Part shown: piece after piece, positions 1 to 7,350 of the stretch
How positions within the stretch are numbered: position 1 is the first letter of the stretch
Layout of the letters: every line of letters starts with the position of its first letter
IMG/VR virus record: IMGVR_UViG_3300045612_000139
Location: 1-40,936 of that record
Reading direction: 5' to 3' (one strand)
Length of the DNA: 40,936 nucleotides
Source: a virus
Made by a program: the position numbers and the translations under genes
Notes under the pieces: model-generated
The model's input: the letters and a program-made list of their open reading frames with translations, nothing else
What the model was told of the DNA's origin: nothing
Databases searched by the model: none

Positions 1-17
1 CAAGGGGAGGCCGCCTG

Positions 18-314
18 ATGTGCGACTTGAAACCGGGCGATGAGGTGGTGCGCTACAGGATGGGCCCGGCTGGGCCGCACCCCTTGTCGAGAACGCCTGA
101 TCCAGAGATCGGGCACGTCGGCATCGTCACCGCTGTTGGAGAAACAGTGTGCGGCGGCTTCTGGATTGAGCTGGACAACTGGCCTGCGGACCCGCTGTGC
201 GGGCTTCCTGCGGAGCACTTCCGCAAGGTCCAGCGCCGCGACCTGACCGCCTGGCTGGCGACCAAGGACACCATCGAAGACCCGAACCCTCTTCCTGTGA
301 AGGAGGGCGTCTGA
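18..314 (+). CDS. small hypothetical phage protein
   Basis: A 98-residue protein of unknown function. Its ATG overlaps the TGA (16-18) of an upstream gene whose last codons (Gln-Gly-Glu-Ala-Ala) enter at the window edge, and a GGGGAGG ribosome binding site sits just before it. The N-terminal half (about residues 5-65) has a Gly/Trp-rich pattern (GHVGIVTAV, GGFWIELDNW) that looks like a small beta-barrel of the kind found in short phage early proteins. No catalytic motif or membrane segment is visible. It belongs to the rightward early gene set and converges with the zinc-ribbon gene on the other strand. The coding call is good; the function is unknown. Confidence 0.7.
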   Translation: MCDLKPGDEVVRYRMGPAGPHPLSRTPDPEIGHVGIVTAVGETVCGGFWIELDNWPADPLCGLPAEHFRKVQRRDLTAWLATKDTIEDPNPLPVKEGV

Positions 315-360
315 CGTGGCGGACCTGTCTGAAACCCTGGAGCAGATCGCGCTCGAGGCG

Positions 361-573
361 CTATCGCTTGCCGAACGTGCGGAACGATTTCCGAAGGTCA
401 TCGACGGCCTTCTCAGCGCGACGCAATCCTTCGTCGAGATCACCGTCCGGGACGATGGTCGATCCGCATCCGGCGCACTGAAACTCGGTCTTGGTGCGAA
501 GGCTTCCGATCGAGCGGACATTCTGCTGACCGCACTTCGGGCAGGGAACGCCAATCTCGGCATCATTGAACAT
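361..573 (-). CDS. zinc-ribbon protein
   Basis: A 70-residue protein with two knuckles, CPKCG near residue 11 and CAGCG near residue 33, spaced as in a classical zinc ribbon. A charged helix follows (about residues 43-70, DEGLRRAEKAVDDLRKSF). An AGAGGAAAG ribosome binding site lies just upstream of the ATG. The plus strand also has an open frame here (316-705, GTG start with a fair Shine-Dalgarno), but that frame ends in low-complexity Pro/Arg sequence and lacks any motif, so I take the minus-strand gene as real. It is the only leftward gene in the early region. It could be a small regulator, but the sequence does not prove that. Confidence 0.72.
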   Translation of the reverse strand: MFNDAEIGVPCPKCGQQNVRSIGSLRTKTEFQCAGCGSTIVPDGDLDEGLRRAEKAVDDLRKSFRTFGKR

Positions 574-648
574 CTGCTTTCCTCTTCAGTGGGTGGTGAC
601 ACGTCCACTGTAGCGGCGCGGCGGCCTTTCCCCAAGGCGGCGCCGTCT

Positions 649-690
649 GCTCCGGCGGGGGTCGCCCTCCCCCTCCGCCCCCGCCGGAGC
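649..690. promoter_or_regulatory. 13-bp perfect inverted repeat between divergent genes
   Basis: GCTCCGGCGGGGG (649-661) pairs perfectly with its complement at 678-690 across a 16-nt pyrimidine-rich loop. It lies in the 222-nt gap between the leftward zinc-ribbon gene and the rightward regulator at 796. There is no T tract, so it is not an ordinary terminator. It could be an operator or a structured leader. The rest of the gap (691-795) shows no gene; promoters for both directions should lie in it, but I cannot identify -35 and -10 boxes with confidence. Confidence 0.5.
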
Positions 691-795
691 ACCCCCTCTT
701 CGTAACCCATACGCCTACTCCCAAACGCCACTCACAGGCTGGACGGTACGGGGTTTCCCCTAGCCGGTCAGCAAAACTCAGCCGAGGAACATTTC

Positions 796-1254
796 GTGCC
801 CGACCTGAACGAAGACGCAGCGCGCGAACTCGTGAAAATCACGGTTCAGAAGATTTCGGAGGACAAGGGGGCGAAGCTCGCCGCCAGCGCCGCCGGGGTC
901 TCTGAAGGCCGCTGGAGCCACTACGGAAGTTTGGAGCATCCGAGAGAGCAACTGCCGTTCTGGCGAGCCCTGATGCTGGAGCAACGGCTGGGCCGAAACG
1001 ACTTCTCCGCTTTGATGGGGCAAGGCGTCGGCAAGTCCAACGACGGTTCCGACCCCCGCAAGATCGCAGGAAACGCCCTGTCCATTCTTGCCGCCCTGAC
1101 CAACGGCCTGAACGAAGCCCTGGACGACGATGAACTGACGGAGAACGAGCGCCGGGAGCTTTTGCCCCTTGCCGACCGTCTGGCGGACGCGGGTGCCCAC
1201 ATCAAGCAGCGCCTCGTCTCAAACAACGTCACCAGCCTTAAGCGGGGTGCGTGA
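796..1254 (+). CDS. CII-like phage regulatory protein
   Basis: A 152-residue protein with a GTG start and a GAGG motif 8 nt upstream. Residues 15-60 (KLAASAAGVSEGRWSHYGS followed by a short hydrophobic segment) read as a helix-turn-helix in which the protein 'counts' the host state, as in CII/Cro-type phage regulators. The C-terminal half is acidic and helical (about residues 95-140). It is the first gene of the rightward early operon, directly after the hairpin-rich gap, which is the usual place for such a regulator. The family assignment comes from position and pattern only. It could also be an unrelated small DNA-binding protein. Confidence 0.6.
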   Translation: MPDLNEDAARELVKITVQKISEDKGAKLAASAAGVSEGRWSHYGSLEHPREQLPFWRALMLEQRLGRNDFSALMGQGVGKSNDGSDPRKIAGNALSILAALTNGLNEALDDDELTENERRELLPLADRLADAGAHIKQRLVSNNVTSLKRGA

Positions 1255-1275
1255 TGGCACGCGCCTTCAAGTTTC

Positions 1276-1339
1276 TCCGCTCCGGCGGAAACAGAAAACC
1301 CGCCGTTCCTAGCGGCGGGTCTCCCGAGCCTGCGGGCTC
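1276..1339. promoter_or_regulatory. three tandem stem-loops; the central one is a leftward terminator
   Basis: Three hairpins follow one another: TCCGC/GCGGA (1276-1289), ACCCGCCG/CGGCGGGT (1298-1320, 8-bp stem, 7-nt loop) and GAGCC/GGCTC (1326-1339). Read on the minus strand, the central stem is followed by TTTTCTGTTT, which makes it a good rho-independent terminator for leftward transcription. On the plus strand it has no T tract. It lies between the regulator stop (1254) and the chosen start of the next gene (1368). Confidence 0.6.
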
Positions 1340-1367
1340 TGTCTCTAGCAAAAAGGACGAGACGACT

Positions 1368-2261
1368 ATGGCCGTAACAGCTCTTAAATTCAAGGCGACC
1401 ACCACGCCCGAGCAACAGCTCGCCGAGTGGATCGAGCGCGGCAAGCGCGAGGTCTTCACCGTCACCACCATGCTCACGCCTGCGTTGGCACGCCTTCTTC
1501 TGGCGAACAATCCGAACAACCGCCCGCCGCAATGGGGAAGCAACCGGGGCACCCGGTCCATCGCCGCCTACGCCGCCATGATGGCGCGCGGCGAGTGGAT
1601 GCTTAACGGGTCCACCCTTGTGGTCGCTTCGTCCGGCGAGCTGAACGATGGCCAGCACCGCTGCGAAGCTGCGATCCTCGCTGAAGCCGCCGTCCCGGTT
1701 CAGATCGTTTTCGGTGTCGAGCGCGCGACGCGAGCCACCCTGGATCAGGGGATAGCCCGCACCGGCGGGAATGTGCTGGCGATGGAGGGCGTCAAAGACG
1801 CCAACAACGTCGCCGTTTACCTACGTTTCCGCATCGCTGTGGCGCGGGGAGGACACCCTTCTACCACTGTCGCGCCTGACGAACTGTTGAGCGCGCTTAA
1901 CACCTTCGCGCCGTTCGAATCTTACACCGTTCCGATCAAGGGATGGGCTTCGCGCAACAAACTGTCGAACGGCTTTATGGTCGGCGCCCATGCGATTTGC
2001 GCCGAAGCCAACCCTCTGGCCGCGCAGGCATATGCGGATCAGGTCGCCACCGGCGTCGGCCTCGCCACGGTGAATGCCCCGGCCGCGCGGTTTCGCAAAC
2101 TGGTCGAGGATATCCGCCTCGGGCGCGTCCGGCGTACCCCCTATGAACTCGCCGCCCACTATGTCGTCGGGTTCAACAACTTCTGCCGGGGACGCACCGG
2201 CCCGCTTGGTTGGCGAGACAAGGACGTTCGCGAGCCCTTCCCGACCCCGGTGCGCGCATGA
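1368..2261 (+). CDS. DGQHR/ParB-superfamily phage protein
   Basis: About 297 residues. The signature NDGQHRCEA (about residues 88-96) places it with the DGQHR group of ParB/sulfiredoxin-like folds, which are common in phage early regions. The exact role is unknown; nucleic-acid binding or nicking is the usual guess. I chose the ATG at 1368 (AAGGA about 10 nt upstream) over the ATG at 1254, which would abut the previous stop. The extra N-terminal stretch from 1254 would be translated straight through three hairpins and is Pro/Gly/Ser-rich. Translation from 1254 is not excluded. The 3' end overlaps the next gene by ATGA. Confidence 0.8.
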   Translation: MAVTALKFKATTTPEQQLAEWIERGKREVFTVTTMLTPALARLLLANNPNNRPPQWGSNRGTRSIAAYAAMMARGEWMLNGSTLVVASSGELNDGQHRCEAAILAEAAVPVQIVFGVERATRATLDQGIARTGGNVLAMEGVKDANNVAVYLRFRIAVARGGHPSTTVAPDELLSALNTFAPFESYTVPIKGWASRNKLSNGFMVGAHAICAEANPLAAQAYADQVATGVGLATVNAPAARFRKLVEDIRLGRVRRTPYELAAHYVVGFNNFCRGRTGPLGWRDKDVREPFPTPVRA

Positions 2262-3079
2262 CACCGGAGTCCATTCTTCTGCTGGACATCGAAACCGGCG
2301 ACCGCCTTCGGGCGGTCGATCCGGCTCGCGTGTCTGCATTGATCGCCTCTATAACCGACCTAGGGCTTCGGACTCCGATCACGGTTGTTCGGGCGCAGCG
2401 GGACGGCGACGAGTGTTTCCGTTTGGTGGCCGGAGCGCATCGGCTTGAAGCGGTTCGCCAGTCCGGAGAGGACTATATCGACGCCTTCGTCATGGAGGGC
2501 GACGCAGACGACGCCGCCCTGTGGGAGATCGACGAGAACTTCGCCCGCGCCGAACTGACGGACGCACAGCGCGCCGAACACCACGTCCGCCGGGAGGAAA
2601 TCCTTGTCCGCAAGGGTGCGGTTGCCAAGGGCGGGAAAGGGGGCGACCGCCGATCAACGGACAAAATGTCCGTTGGTTACGCCAAGTCGGCCGCCGCAAG
2701 CCTCGGCGTTGACGAGCGCACCGTCCGCCGCGACCTCGCCCGAGGCAAGAAGATCACCCCGGACGTTCTGTCTGAAGTCGCCGGAACGGATCTCGACAAG
2801 GGCGTGGTGCTGGACGAACTGGCCCGCACCCCGGCTGAGGAACAGCGGGCAAAGCTGGCCGAAATCACCCTACGACGCCAAGAGGCCGAACGTGTGAAGA
2901 AGGACGCCGAGGCCGCCAATCGGGCGACTGATCGCGTGATCGCCATGACCGAAGCCGAACGCTTCGCCGAATGGATCATGAACCGGACGGACCTGGGCGA
3001 ACTACCCGTCATCATCGGGTGGCTGACGGCCGCCAAGAGCGCCGACATAGCCGCCGCCCTGCGGAGGATAGCCCAATGA
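2258..3079 (+). CDS. ParB/Srx-type nuclease or DNA-binding protein
   Basis: A 273-residue ParB N-terminal-domain protein. Residues 1-75 contain the ParB-like beta structure with the GAHRLEA box (about 54-60), and the DENFARAEL segment (about 90-98) is typical of the family's helix 1. A basic Gly/Lys-rich linker (about 118-130) precedes a helix-turn-helix (SAAASLGVDERTVRRDLARG, about 146-165) and a long coiled segment (about 190-240). No ParA partner is nearby, so a plasmid-style partition role is not indicated; phage ParB-like proteins often act in replication or transcription. It overlaps both neighbours by 4 bp. The family call is firm; the role is inferred. Confidence 0.85.
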   Translation: MTPESILLLDIETGDRLRAVDPARVSALIASITDLGLRTPITVVRAQRDGDECFRLVAGAHRLEAVRQSGEDYIDAFVMEGDADDAALWEIDENFARAELTDAQRAEHHVRREEILVRKGAVAKGGKGGDRRSTDKMSVGYAKSAAASLGVDERTVRRDLARGKKITPDVLSEVAGTDLDKGVVLDELARTPAEEQRAKLAEITLRRQEAERVKKDAEAANRATDRVIAMTEAERFAEWIMNRTDLGELPVIIGWLTAAKSADIAAALRRIAQ

Positions 3080-3318
3080 TTGGCTACATCCTGGATCGTG
3101 CCCACGTCGCTTTCCAAGCCATCACCCGGCCGCTCCGTGAGCGTCGGTCCAACAAGACGCTGATCAAATGCCTCGCCGCCGTTTCTGACGCCAAGGACGC
3201 GCTTCGTCGAGCAAAGGTCCGGGGCGACACCCGAGCCCAGCACTACGCCTACGAACGGCTGTGCAAGGCCACGACGGATCTGCTTCGCGCCGAATGCAAA
3301 TGGAGGGCGGCGCGGTGA
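3076..3318 (+). CDS. small basic hypothetical protein
   Basis: An 80-residue basic, mainly helical protein (many Arg/Lys, AKDALRRAKVRGDTRAQ). It starts at an ATG overlapping the ParB-like stop (ATGA) and ends overlapping the resolvase start (GTGA). No domain is recognised. Its place between the ParB-like and RusA-type genes and its charge suggest DNA binding, but this is inference. A longer open frame to the left (from 2971) lies inside the ParB gene and is not needed. Confidence 0.65.
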   Translation: MIGYILDRAHVAFQAITRPLRERRSNKTLIKCLAAVSDAKDALRRAKVRGDTRAQHYAYERLCKATTDLLRAECKWRAAR

Positions 3319-3746
3319 TCAGTTTCACGGTTCCCGGCGAGCCCCAGGGTAAGGGACGGGCTAGGACCGGCCGTAGCGGTCGTCACTACACGCCCGCTAA
3401 GACCGTTGCCTATGAGGGCCTAATTGCTCTGGCTGGCGCCCAAGCGATGAACGGGAAGCCGCCGTTTTCGGGGCCTGTCAGCTTGGCCTTCACCGCAGGG
3501 TTTTCGATCCCAGCGAGCGCATCAAAGTCCAAGCGCGCGGCAATGCTCAACGGCGAAATCCTTCCGACCAAAGCCCCCGATTTGGACAACATCATGAAAG
3601 CCATCGGGGATGGCCTGAACAAGGTCGCCTTCAACGACGACTCGCAAATCGTCAGGCTCGGCATCGTTCAAAAGATCTACGTCGAGACACCGGGCCTGTT
3701 TGTGTCGGTCGAGCCCATAAACTTCACGGCCGGGAGGCCCGCATGA
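3315..3746 (+). CDS. rusA: RusA-family Holliday junction resolvase
   Basis: A 143-residue RusA-type structure-selective endonuclease that cuts Holliday junctions using Mg2+. The N-terminal FTVPGEPQGKGRARTG and the acidic cluster are characteristic: Asp89 and Asp91 in PDLDN, and Asp108/Asp109 in FNDDSQI. The length fits the family (about 120-145). The GTG start at 3315 overlaps the previous stop, with GGAGGG upstream. In phages RusA resolves recombination or replication intermediates before packaging, which agrees with its place in the replication operon. Confidence 0.9.
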   Translation: MISFTVPGEPQGKGRARTGRSGRHYTPAKTVAYEGLIALAGAQAMNGKPPFSGPVSLAFTAGFSIPASASKSKRAAMLNGEILPTKAPDLDNIMKAIGDGLNKVAFNDDSQIVRLGIVQKIYVETPGLFVSVEPINFTAGRPA

Positions 3747-4516
3747 TCCCCGACAAGATCAATCAGAACGCATTCGAAGCTGACTGGACCAAGGGCGTCG
3801 GCATTCGAGCAATGGCGCTCAAGTACCGGGTCAGCCAGACGACCATTCGCAAGGTCCGCCTGCAAATGGGGCTTCCTGATCGCGGCAACGAGACGCCGGC
3901 CCATCCGCCGGAAACGATCAGGCGCATCGCCACGCTGTGGGCCGAAGGCAAATCAGCCTCAGAGATCGCCAGGGCGTTCGGAGGGCGCTGGACGCGCAAC
4001 ATGGTGATCAGCCTCGTGCACCGGCAGAACCTCAGCACCCCGGAGCGGAAGTTGGCGGCAATGAAGGCCAGCGCCATCCGCAGACCTAAGCCGGTCAGGA
4101 TCAAAAAGGAGCGGTGCGTCATGGACGCGGCTATCAGGCCGCAGAAGGTCAAGCCCGAGACGATCAAGACTGAAGGCCCCATGCTGGGCGTCCCCTTCCC
4201 CAAGCTCTCTCCAGAGAAGACCGACGAAGTCCGAGCCGCACGGGCGGCGACAGGACGAAGAGCGATCACTGGCATGGACGCCGTCGCCAACGACAACGCC
4301 GTCCCCCTGATGGAGCGGCGCTTCGGTCAATGCGCCTGGCCTGTTGGAACGCCGGTTCGGCCCCGCGATCAACTCGTCTGCGGCGCCTCGACCTATGAAG
4401 GGGTCGAGAACTGCCCCTACTGCGTCACACACGCCAAACGGGCCTTTGCCCGTGATGTGACCCAGCCGAAGCCCAAGGACAATCTGGACCGGGCTGCGCG
4501 GAGGTGGGCCGCCTAA
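3743..4516 (+). CDS. GcrA-family cell cycle regulator, phage-encoded, with extra N-terminal HTH
   Basis: A 257-residue protein. Residues 60-92 (ATLWAEGKSASEIARAFGG then TRNMVISLVHR) match the GcrA DNA-binding helix region. The C-terminal part has the GcrA sigma-binding signature: CAWPVG (Cys197), CGAS (Cys213), CPYC (Cys224/227), then a final THAKRAF. In Caulobacter, GcrA binds RNA polymerase sigma-70 and activates promoters carrying CcrM-methylated GANTC. Unlike host GcrA, this protein has a second helix-turn-helix first (about residues 10-45, MALKYRVSQTTIRKVRLQMG) and a long basic linker (about 95-175). It starts with an ATGA overlap. The family call is strong; its phage role (redirecting host cell-cycle transcription) is inferred. 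Confidence 0.85.
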   Translation: MIPDKINQNAFEADWTKGVGIRAMALKYRVSQTTIRKVRLQMGLPDRGNETPAHPPETIRRIATLWAEGKSASEIARAFGGRWTRNMVISLVHRQNLSTPERKLAAMKASAIRRPKPVRIKKERCVMDAAIRPQKVKPETIKTEGPMLGVPFPKLSPEKTDEVRAARAATGRRAITGMDAVANDNAVPLMERRFGQCAWPVGTPVRPRDQLVCGASTYEGVENCPYCVTHAKRAFARDVTQPKPKDNLDRAARRWAA

Positions 4517-4878
4517 TGACCCGCCGCGAATCCTACATGGTCGAGAAGATCGACCGAGCCCGCGAAGCCCCCGCTATCAAGGCCGAACGCCAACGCAGGG
4601 CAATGTATCTGAAGGCCCAGGCTCGCCGGGCTGTGACCTCGATCCTTGCCGACATCGAATGTGCCGATGAGCGGGCCGCTATCCTTGGCGACCTGATCGA
4701 CGTCGCCGCCGAATACCGCTGGCCTATCCTGGGCCGGGTGGAAACCGCAACCGCCCTGAACAGCGTCGCCGCCGGTGTGTGCGCCGTCTTCCGGCTCCCG
4801 CGCGCCATCAAGAATGCGGCCGCAGAACAGGCCTTCGCCAAACTGACGGCGGCGGCGAATGACAGGGGCGACGCATGA
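4516..4878 (+). CDS. hypothetical helical protein
   Basis: A 120-residue protein starting at an ATG that overlaps the preceding stop (TAATG). It is Ala/Arg-rich and almost entirely helical (RRAMYLKAQARRAVTS, then ECADERAAILGDLIDVAAEY). No recognisable domain, signal peptide or membrane helix. It lies between the GcrA-like gene and the SNF2-type helicase and overlaps the latter by 4 bp, so it is translated with the replication genes. The function is unknown. Confidence 0.7.
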   Translation: MTRRESYMVEKIDRAREAPAIKAERQRRAMYLKAQARRAVTSILADIECADERAAILGDLIDVAAEYRWPILGRVETATALNSVAAGVCAVFRLPRAIKNAAAEQAFAKLTAAANDRGDA

Positions 4879-6269
4879 CCTCCTACCTCGAACTGATCGC
4901 CGCCAAGCGCATCGCCTTGGAGCCGCGCGGCCTCGCCAACACGCCGACGCTCAACCCCGCGCTGAACCCGCACCAAGAGCACGTCGTTGATTTCGCCCTG
5001 CGCCAGGGCTGCGCGGCGATGTTCTTGGATACGGGGCTGGGTAAGACGCTGTGCGCCCTCGAATGGGGCCGCGTCGTCGTCGAGTTCAGCAACAAGCCTG
5101 TTCTGATGCTGGCGCCGCTCGCCGTTGCGGCACAGCACGAGCGCGAGGCCGTCAAGTTTGGGATCGACGCCAAGGCCATTCGTGAGCCGGAAGAGATCAC
5201 CGGAGCCCGCGTTTACATCACGAACTATGAGCGCCTTGCCAAGTTCGACCCGTCTGTGTTTGCCGGCGTCGTCTTGGACGAGAGCTCGATCCTAAAGAGC
5301 TTCAACGGCAAAACCACACGGGCATTGATCCAGGCGTTCGCAAAGACGCCCTTCCGCCTGGCCTGCACCGCCACGCCTGCCCCTAACGATCACGCCGAAC
5401 TCGGTCAGCATAGCGAGTTCTTGGGAGCCATGTCGCAGACGCAAATGCTGACGCGCTGGTTCCTCCACGACAGCGCCGACACTGGCAACTGGCGCATGAA
5501 AGGCCATGCCGTCGAGGACTTCTGGAACTGGGTAGCTTCCTGGGCGCGGTGCGTCTCGAAACCCTCGGATCTTGGGTTCTCGGATGACGGATTCATTCTC
5601 CCCGAGCTCAGCCTGCTTCGTCACCGGGTGATGGCCGACCGATCGGTTGACACGGGGTCTGAAAAGGACGGTCAGGCCCGCCTGTTCAGAATGCCCGACA
5701 CATCCGCGACCGCGATCCACCGTGAAAAGCGAATGACGACGGAAGCGCGGGCCGACTTGATCGCCGCGACTGTCGAAGACGAGCCATCCGAGCCTTGGGT
5801 CGTGTGGTGCGACACTGACTATGAGGCCGACGCTCTGGCGGCCCGGATGCCTTTCGCCGTCGAGGTTCGCGGGTCCATGACCGCCGACCAGAAGGAAGAG
5901 CGCCTGACCGCGTTCTCGACTGGAACTGAGCGCGTCATCATCACTAAGCCGTCGGTCGCTGGCTTCGGTCTGAACTGGCAGCATTGCGCCCGCATGGGCT
6001 TTATCGGCCTCAGCTTCTCCTACGAAAGCTTCTACCAGGCCGTCCGCCGTTGCCATCGGTTCGGACAGACCCGGCCGGTTAAGGTGCATGTCGCCTGCGC
6101 CGACACCGAGGAAGCCATCTGGAACGTCGTGAGCCGCAAGGCCGGCGACCACGAAGGCATGAAGCGCGAAATGGCCGCCGCCATGTCCCGCGCCGTCAAT
6201 ATCGTCCACGAACAAGCGCCCTACGCGCCGACCGTGCCCCTGCAACTCCCCTCATGGATCGCCGCATGA
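4875..6269 (+). CDS. SNF2/DEAD-like phage helicase
   Basis: A 464-residue superfamily 2 ATPase. Walker A is DTGLGKT (52-58), the Walker B variant is DESS (135-138), motif III is TATPAPND (about 160-167), and the C-terminal helicase signature CHRFGQTRPVKV carries the arginine finger (about 393-404). The DESS in place of DEAH and the HRFGQ box are typical of compact SNF2-like phage helicases that remodel or unwind duplex DNA during replication or recombination. It is paired with a DNA methylase gene directly behind it (4-bp overlap), an arrangement I know from many phages. Confidence 0.88.
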   Translation: MTSYLELIAAKRIALEPRGLANTPTLNPALNPHQEHVVDFALRQGCAAMFLDTGLGKTLCALEWGRVVVEFSNKPVLMLAPLAVAAQHEREAVKFGIDAKAIREPEEITGARVYITNYERLAKFDPSVFAGVVLDESSILKSFNGKTTRALIQAFAKTPFRLACTATPAPNDHAELGQHSEFLGAMSQTQMLTRWFLHDSADTGNWRMKGHAVEDFWNWVASWARCVSKPSDLGFSDDGFILPELSLLRHRVMADRSVDTGSEKDGQARLFRMPDTSATAIHREKRMTTEARADLIAATVEDEPSEPWVVWCDTDYEADALAARMPFAVEVRGSMTADQKEERLTAFSTGTERVIITKPSVAGFGLNWQHCARMGFIGLSFSYESFYQAVRRCHRFGQTRPVKVHVACADTEEAIWNVVSRKAGDHEGMKREMAAAMSRAVNIVHEQAPYAPTVPLQLPSWIAA

Positions 6270-7171
6270 CCCAAGTTCTCGATGCCGTTCAGGGTGAGCG
6301 CTTCTACGCCGTAAACGCCGACTGCGTGGAGTTCGCTGCCAGCCTTCCCGACAACTCTGTCGGCTTTTCCGTCTACAGCCCGCCATTCGCTCACCTGTTC
6401 GTCTACTCGGACAGCGAACGCGACATGGGAAACGTCAAGGACGAAGCCGAGTTCAAGGCGCTCTACCGACACCTCGTCCGCGAGAAGTTCCGCATCACGA
6501 AACCCGGCCGCCTGACGGCCGTACACTGCTCGGACCTCCCACGCACGAAGGCGGCTCATGGGACCGTCGGCCTCTACGATTTCCCTTCCGACATTCGCGA
6601 GGTCCACGAGGCCGAGGGCTGGACCTACCACAGCCGCATCACGGTCTGGAAAGACCCCGTCGTGGAGATGCAGCGCACGAAGGCCCTAGGCCTGCTCTAC
6701 AAGCAGATCCAAACCGACAGCACCCGCAACCGCCAGGGCATGCCCGACTATGTCCTCGTGTTTCGCAAGACGCCGGCGGACGAAAAGGAAGCCGACAAGG
6801 TAGGCCAAGACGCCAGGCTATTCCCTGTCAGCCAGTGGCAGCAGTGGGCTTCGCCCGTCTGGATGGACATCGACCAGACCAACGTCTTGAACGTGAAGGT
6901 CGCGCGCGAGGACAAGGACGAGCGTCACCTGTGCCCGCTGCAGTTGGATTTGATCGAGCGCGCCATCCGCCTCTGGACCAACCCCGGCGATACCGTGTTC
7001 TCGCCCTTCATGGGGATCGGTTCGGAAGGATGGGCCGCGCTGCGAGCTGGGCGCCGGTTCGTCGGCTCTGAGTTGAAGGACGCCTACTTCCGTCAGGCGG
7101 CGAAGAACCTAGCAGAAATGGAGGCTCAGTCGTCGGCGCCCAACCTGCTCGACTTGGCAGGTGTGGCATGA
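6266..7171 (+). CDS. beta-class DNA N4/N6 methyltransferase
   Basis: A 301-residue SAM-dependent DNA methylase. The catalytic motif IV is SPPF (38-41) and the SAM-binding motif I is SPFMGIGSEG at the C-terminal side (246-255). This IV-before-I order defines the beta class, which also contains CcrM. SPPF rather than DPPY leaves the target base open (cytosine N4 or adenine N6). No restriction endonuclease is adjacent, so it is probably a stand-alone modifying enzyme that protects phage DNA or alters methylation-sensitive transcription. I start it at the ATG at 6266 (ATGA overlap) rather than 6254. Confidence 0.88.
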   Translation: MTQVLDAVQGERFYAVNADCVEFAASLPDNSVGFSVYSPPFAHLFVYSDSERDMGNVKDEAEFKALYRHLVREKFRITKPGRLTAVHCSDLPRTKAAHGTVGLYDFPSDIREVHEAEGWTYHSRITVWKDPVVEMQRTKALGLLYKQIQTDSTRNRQGMPDYVLVFRKTPADEKEADKVGQDARLFPVSQWQQWASPVWMDIDQTNVLNVKVAREDKDERHLCPLQLDLIERAIRLWTNPGDTVFSPFMGIGSEGWAALRAGRRFVGSELKDAYFRQAAKNLAEMEAQSSAPNLLDLAGVA

Positions 7172-7350
7172 ACCGAAAGGATCTCGTCGCCTTCGAACTG
7201 TTCTACGCCGAGACGGTAAGGCGGGAAGCGAAGGCTCGTGCCAAGCGATACCCGGAAGCGGCCGCCCTGCTCCAGCGCCATGCTGACGCTGCCGTGGCGC
7301 GCGCTGAGGCGATCCGTTGCGGCCCTCTGTTCTCGGAGAAGGCGGCATGA
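7168..7350 (+). CDS. small hypothetical protein
   Basis: A 60-residue, Ala/Arg-rich helical protein between the methylase and DnaB genes, overlapping both by 4 bp (ATGA at each end). No domain is recognised. Its conserved gene spacing supports translation; its function is unknown. Confidence 0.6.
   Translation: MNRKDLVAFELFYAETVRREAKARAKRYPEAAALLQRHADAAVARAEAIRCGPLFSEKAA

Noticed and set aside
316-705. A 129-residue plus-strand frame with a GTG start
   Set aside because: It lies opposite a clear zinc-ribbon gene, has no motif of its own and ends in low-complexity sequence across a long hairpin.
2258-3079. A plasmid-type partition system
   Set aside because: No ParA and no obvious centromere repeats accompany the ParB-like genes.
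5292-6245. A 317-residue minus-strand frame
   Set aside because: It is the mirror of the SNF2-type helicase gene, a usual effect of high GC; no domain is visible in it.
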